This document shows positions 23,697-26,250 of a stretch of DNA of 26,250 bases, in pieces. Position numbers and translations under genes: made by a program. The first letter of the stretch is position 1, and every line of letters starts with the position of its first letter. Origin of the DNA: DASVFB01 sp036380275. GTDB lineage: Bacteria; Actinomycetota; Thermoleophilia; Gaiellales; Gaiellaceae. The stretch spans positions 1 through 26,250 of the forward strand of contig DASVFB010000260.1 of NCBI GenBank assembly GCA_036380275.1, given 5' to 3'. The notes under the pieces are model-generated. The model searched no databases, was not told the DNA's origin, and worked only from the letters and a program-made list of their open reading frames with translations.

Positions 23697-24275
23697 GTGG
23701 TCCTTTCCGACCGCACGATCAGGCGTCTGCTGGCCGAGGGGCGCATCGGGATTGAGCCCTACGACGAAGCGCTCCTCCAGCCATCGAGCGTCGACGTGCG
23801 CGTCGACCGCTACTTCCGCGTCTTCCGTAACTCGCGGTACCCCTACATCAACGTCAAGGAAGCCCAGGAGGACCTGACCGAACTGGTCGAGATCGAGGGA
23901 GGCGAGCCCTTCATCCTCCACCCCGGCGAGTTCGTGCTCGGATCGACGCTCGAACGTCTGACGCTGCCCGACGACGTCGTCGGCCGGCTCGACGGCAAGA
24001 GCTCGCTCGGCCGGCTCGGGCTGCTGATCCACTCGACCGCCGGCTTCATCGACCCGGGCTGGGACGGGCACGTCACTCTGGAGCTTTCGAACGTCGCGAA
24101 CCTCCCGATCACGATCTACACGGGGATGAAGATCGGTCAGCTTTCCTTCGTGCAGATGACCGAGCCGGCCGAGACGCCCTATGGATCGGGTGAGATCGGG
24201 TCGAAGTACCAGGGCCAGGAAGGCCCGACCGCTTCGCGCTACTGGCAGAACTTCGTTGAGGAGGCGAAGACGTGA
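23697..24275 (+). CDS. dcd: dCTP deaminase (probably bifunctional, dUMP-forming)
   Basis: A 192-residue enzyme of the dCTP deaminase/dUTPase trimer family, supplying dUMP for thymidylate synthesis. The GTG at 23697 gives the standard opening MVLSDRTIRRL and standard length. Motifs: LLQPSSVDVRVDRYFRVF (26-43), HPGEFVLGSTLE (75-86), GRLDGKSSLGRLGL (96-109), HSTAGFIDPGWDGHVTLEL (112-130) with the catalytic Glu129, and GSKYQGQEGPT (168-178). From the sequences I know, it is closest to Mycobacterium tuberculosis Dcd, which both deaminates dCTP and hydrolyses the dUTP; I infer the same here. It is followed by a GTGA overlap into the SDR gene. Confidence 0.94.
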   Translation: MVLSDRTIRRLLAEGRIGIEPYDEALLQPSSVDVRVDRYFRVFRNSRYPYINVKEAQEDLTELVEIEGGEPFILHPGEFVLGSTLERLTLPDDVVGRLDGKSSLGRLGLLIHSTAGFIDPGWDGHVTLELSNVANLPITIYTGMKIGQLSFVQMTEPAETPYGSGEIGSKYQGQEGPTASRYWQNFVEEAKT

Positions 24276-25159
24276 TCCTCGTCACCGGCGGCAGTGGTTT
24301 CGTGGGTGGGCACGTCGTCCACGCGCTCCGAGCGGGCAGCCACGATGTCCGCTGCCTCGTCCGCGACCGCCGTCGCGGCGAGCGGCTCGAGGCCTGGGGC
24401 TGCGAGCTCGTCGAGGGCGACGTGACCGACCCGGAGAGCCTCCGCGCCGCCGTCGCCGGCTGCGAAACGGTCGTCCACCTCGTCGCGATCCGTCAGGGAA
24501 AGCCGGAGGCGTTCCAGCGGATCATGATCGACGGCACGCGCAACCTCATCGCCGCCGCGCGCGAGGCCGGCGTCGGCCGGTTCGTCCTGATGAGCGCACT
24601 CGGGACGTCCGAGGAGACGAAGGACATCGTCCCCTACTACGGCGCCAAGTGGCAGATGGAGCAGGACGTGACGGCGGCCGGCATGCCGTACGTGATCTTC
24701 AAGCCGAGCTTCATCTTCGCTAAGGACGGCGGGATTCTCCCGACGTTCTCGAAGCTCGCTCGCCTCGCACCGGTGACGCCGATCGTCGGCAACGGTAAGC
24801 AACGCATCCAGCCGATCTGGGCCGACGACGTCGGCGCCTACTTCGTGAAGTCCGTCGAGCTCGACGCGGCGATCGGTCGCACGTTCGAGCTCGGCGGTCC
24901 CGACGCGGTGAGCTGGAACGAGTTCTGGGAGCGGCTGAAGAAGATTCGCGGCATCAAGCGCCCAAGCGTGCACATGCCGATGGGGCTCATGAAGATGAAC
25001 GCTCTCGTCACCGAGCGCTTGCCCGGAGACATTCCGCTCACGCGGGACCTGCTGAAGATGCTCCAGGCCGGCGACAACGTCGTCACCGACCTGACGGCGA
25101 GCGAGGTCTTCGAGCTCCAGCTCGTCCCGCTGGACGAGCAGCTCCGCCGCGCGGCGTGA
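24272..25159 (+). CDS. NAD(P)-binding SDR protein, complex I NDUFA9-like
   Basis: A 295-residue atypical short-chain dehydrogenase/reductase. The Rossmann motif TGGSGFVGGHV lies at 5-15, followed by the acidic-strand region LVEGDVTDPESLRAAVAGCETVVHLVA (46-72), IDGTRNLIAAAREAGV (86-101), and a possible active-site Tyr122-x3-Lys126. The substrate region includes VIFKPSFIFAKDGG and IQPIWADDVG, typical of the NDUFA9-like/NAD(P)H-binding subfamily, which includes proteins that bind but do not turn over NADPH. No quinone-biosynthesis or complex I gene is nearby to define the role. The GTG start at 24272 overlaps the dcd stop, and its stop overlaps the MarR start (GTGA at 25156-25159). Confidence 0.87.
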   Translation: MILVTGGSGFVGGHVVHALRAGSHDVRCLVRDRRRGERLEAWGCELVEGDVTDPESLRAAVAGCETVVHLVAIRQGKPEAFQRIMIDGTRNLIAAAREAGVGRFVLMSALGTSEETKDIVPYYGAKWQMEQDVTAAGMPYVIFKPSFIFAKDGGILPTFSKLARLAPVTPIVGNGKQRIQPIWADDVGAYFVKSVELDAAIGRTFELGGPDAVSWNEFWERLKKIRGIKRPSVHMPMGLMKMNALVTERLPGDIPLTRDLLKMLQAGDNVVTDLTASEVFELQLVPLDEQLRRAA

Positions 25160-25614
25160 GCACGACGCCGGACCGTCCCCGCGGGATTCTCATCAACACC
25201 TGGATCGCGAGCGAGCTCGTCTCGACGCTGCTCGAACGCCGCCTCGGAGAGGAGGGCGTGCTCACCGGCTTTTACGGCACGCTGAGCGTGATCGGCGTCT
25301 GGGGACCGCTCACGCCGAGCAAGGTCGCCGAGCTGACAGGCACGCCGCTGACGACGGTCTCCGACCGCCTGCGGCGCATGGTCGCGGACGGCGACGTCGA
25401 GCGGGTCGCGCATCCCGGTGACGGCCGGTCGCACCTCGTCCAGCTCACCGAAGCGGGCGACGCGCACTGGAAGCAGGGTTGGCCCGCGCTCCAGCGCACG
25501 ATCGCCGACGTCACCGCCAACCTCGAACGGCCGGTGGACGAGGTCGAGGGCTCGCTCGAGGACCTGATCGAGGCGCTGCGCAAGTCCGCGACGGCACCTA
25601 CTCCGATTTCGTAG
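25156..25614 (+). CDS. MarR-family transcriptional regulator
   Basis: A 152-residue winged-helix regulator. An N-terminal dimerisation helix (NTWIASELVSTLLERRLG, 14-31) precedes the wHTH (about 38-105): GFYGTLSVIGVWGPLTPSKVAELTG, recognition helix TPLTTVSDRLRRMVADGDVER (63-83), and wing AHPGDGRSHLVQLTEAG (85-101). A long C-terminal helix (ALQRTIADVTANLERPVDEVEGSLEDLIEALR) completes the dimer interface. It probably represses the downstream secreted protein and possibly its own operon, because the two copies of a palindromic site lie over its 3' end and directly after it; the last residues (TPIS) are encoded by operator copy 1. The ligand is unknown. The start is GTG at 25156. Confidence 0.88.
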   Translation: MSTTPDRPRGILINTWIASELVSTLLERRLGEEGVLTGFYGTLSVIGVWGPLTPSKVAELTGTPLTTVSDRLRRMVADGDVERVAHPGDGRSHLVQLTEAGDAHWKQGWPALQRTIADVTANLERPVDEVEGSLEDLIEALRKSATAPTPIS

Positions 25615-25636
25615 CATCTACTCCGATTTCGGAGTA
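25598..25636. promoter_or_regulatory. Tandem palindromic operator, probable MarR site
   Basis: CTACTCCGATTTCG occurs twice, at 25598-25611 and 25618-25631, exactly 20 bp apart, about two helical turns. The second copy is a perfect palindrome, TACTCCGA (25619-25626), TT, TCGGAGTA (25629-25636); the first is imperfect on its right arm (TCGTAGCA). The first overlaps the marR stop codon. The right arm of the second contains GGAG (25631-25634), the ribosome-binding site of the gene at 25639. Confidence 0.65.
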
Positions 25637-25638
25637 TC

Positions 25639-26250
25639 ATGCGCGCCATGCGCAGACATCTCCTCATCCTCACACTGCTCCTTGCGCCCTCGGTCGCGGC
25701 TGCCGCGGGCGCCGCGCCGCGTCTGGTCGCGAAGATCCACGTCGGCTCGCAGCCGTGTGCCGGCGTCGCAGCGTTCGGCTCGTTCTGGCAGACGAACTAC
25801 GGCGCAGCGACCCTGAGCCGGGTCAATCCACGCACGAACAAGGTCACGCACACCGGACGCCTCGGCGCGCAACCGTGCGGCATCGCCGCCGGCGCGGGCA
25901 GCCTCTGGATCGACGGCTACGGCACGTCCACGGTCGAGCGTGTCAACCGCCGGACGCTCAAGGTCGTCAAGCGGATCCGGGTCGGCGTCAACGTCTGGGA
26001 CGTCGCCTACGCGTTCGGCTCGGTCTGGGCGTCGAACAACTTCGACGGCTCGGTCTCGCGGATCAATCCGGCCACGAATCGCGTCGTCAAGACGATCAAG
26101 ACCGGCGGGCAGCCCAGCAACTTCGCGATCGCCGCGGACGCACTCTGGGTCGGCTCGAACACAACGTCGGGCCAGGACGTCTACCGGATCGACCCGGCAA
26201 CGAACACGTCCACGACCGTGCACGTCGGGCACGACAGCCCGAGCGGCATC
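25639..26250 (+). CDS. Secreted beta-propeller (YVTN/Vgb-like) protein, 3' end beyond window
   Basis: Open from the ATG at 25639 to the window end (204 codons, no stop). Residues 1-26 form a signal peptide (MRAMRRH, Leu-rich core, AAAAG end). The rest is a 40-residue repeat: GSFW (47-50), GSLW (87-90), GSVW (127-130) and DALW (167-170), each followed by a strand ending in RVNPRTNKV/RINPATNRV-type turns, and each preceded by a G.QPC/S or G.NVW loop. This is the pattern of YncE/YVTN or virginiamycin B lyase-like propellers; binding or lyase function cannot be told. Two Cys (40, 80) sit at equivalent repeat positions. ATG 25648 is an alternative start; GGAG lies 4 nt before 25639. Expression is probably set by the preceding operator. 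Confidence 0.8.
   Translation, partial: MRAMRRHLLILTLLLAPSVAAAAGAAPRLVAKIHVGSQPCAGVAAFGSFWQTNYGAATLSRVNPRTNKVTHTGRLGAQPCGIAAGAGSLWIDGYGTSTVERVNRRTLKVVKRIRVGVNVWDVAYAFGSVWASNNFDGSVSRINPATNRVVKTIKTGGQPSNFAIAADALWVGSNTTSGQDVYRIDPATNTSTTVHVGHDSPSGI

Noticed and set aside
1..26250. Mobile element, prophage or defence island
   Set aside because: No transposase, integrase, phage structural gene, CRISPR or restriction gene is visible; the HNH protein belongs to a common chromosomal family.

Overview
The window is high-GC DNA with dense genes, frequent GTG/TTG starts and many 1-4 bp start/stop overlaps. The FHA-FHA-PP2C-SEDS-PBP-PknB(PASTA) operon and the Mycobacterium-like Dcd point to an actinobacterium. 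I favour a deep-branching one of the Thermoleophilia/Gaiellales type, but that placement is an inference from gene content. I see no tRNA, rRNA, CRISPR array, transposase or phage gene.

Layout. 1-1859 (-): a secreted Vps62-domain protein fused to a multi-pass membrane domain, cut by the window edge. 1931-3367 (+): a DUF2252 kinase-fold protein. 3380-5528 (-): four small genes (SIMPL/DUF541, HNH endonuclease, ABM-fold monooxygenase-like, DUF4446). 5529-5697: a spacer with three strong palindromes. 5698-6852 (-): an anchored CARDB-like protein of unknown role. 6923-8383 (+): a Ser/Thr kinase with a multi-pass C-terminus. 8579-16461 (+): the cell-envelope operon fhaA-like, fhaB-like, PP2C phosphatase, SEDS (FtsW/RodA), class B PBP, PknB with four PASTA domains, and D-Ala-D-Ala ligase. 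16591-22443 (-): gabT-like aminotransferase, a receptor kinase with a discoidin-like outer domain, a class III cyclase/ATPase broken by an internal deletion, and a stand-alone cyclic-nucleotide-binding-fold protein. 22475-23587 (-): an anchored DUF4015 glycoside-hydrolase-like protein. 23697-25614 (+): dcd, an NDUFA9-like SDR and a MarR regulator, all coupled. 25639 to the end (+): a secreted beta-propeller protein preceded by a tandem palindromic operator.

How the genes work together. The central operon joins phospho-signalling (kinase, phosphatase, FHA readers) to peptidoglycan building (SEDS polymerase, transpeptidase, and Ddl for the stem-peptide terminus). The minus-strand cassette beside it looks like a second signalling module (extracellular sensor kinase, cyclase, cNMP-fold effector), but its cyclase gene is damaged.

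The points most worth a second look are: the tandem MarR-type operator at 25598-25636; the SEDS protein whose normally Asp-containing loop has no Asp at the usual positions; the deletion in the cyclase/ATPase gene; two diverged copies of a roughly 90-bp intergenic repeat; a REP-like palindrome inside ddl; and the Vps62-membrane fusion.
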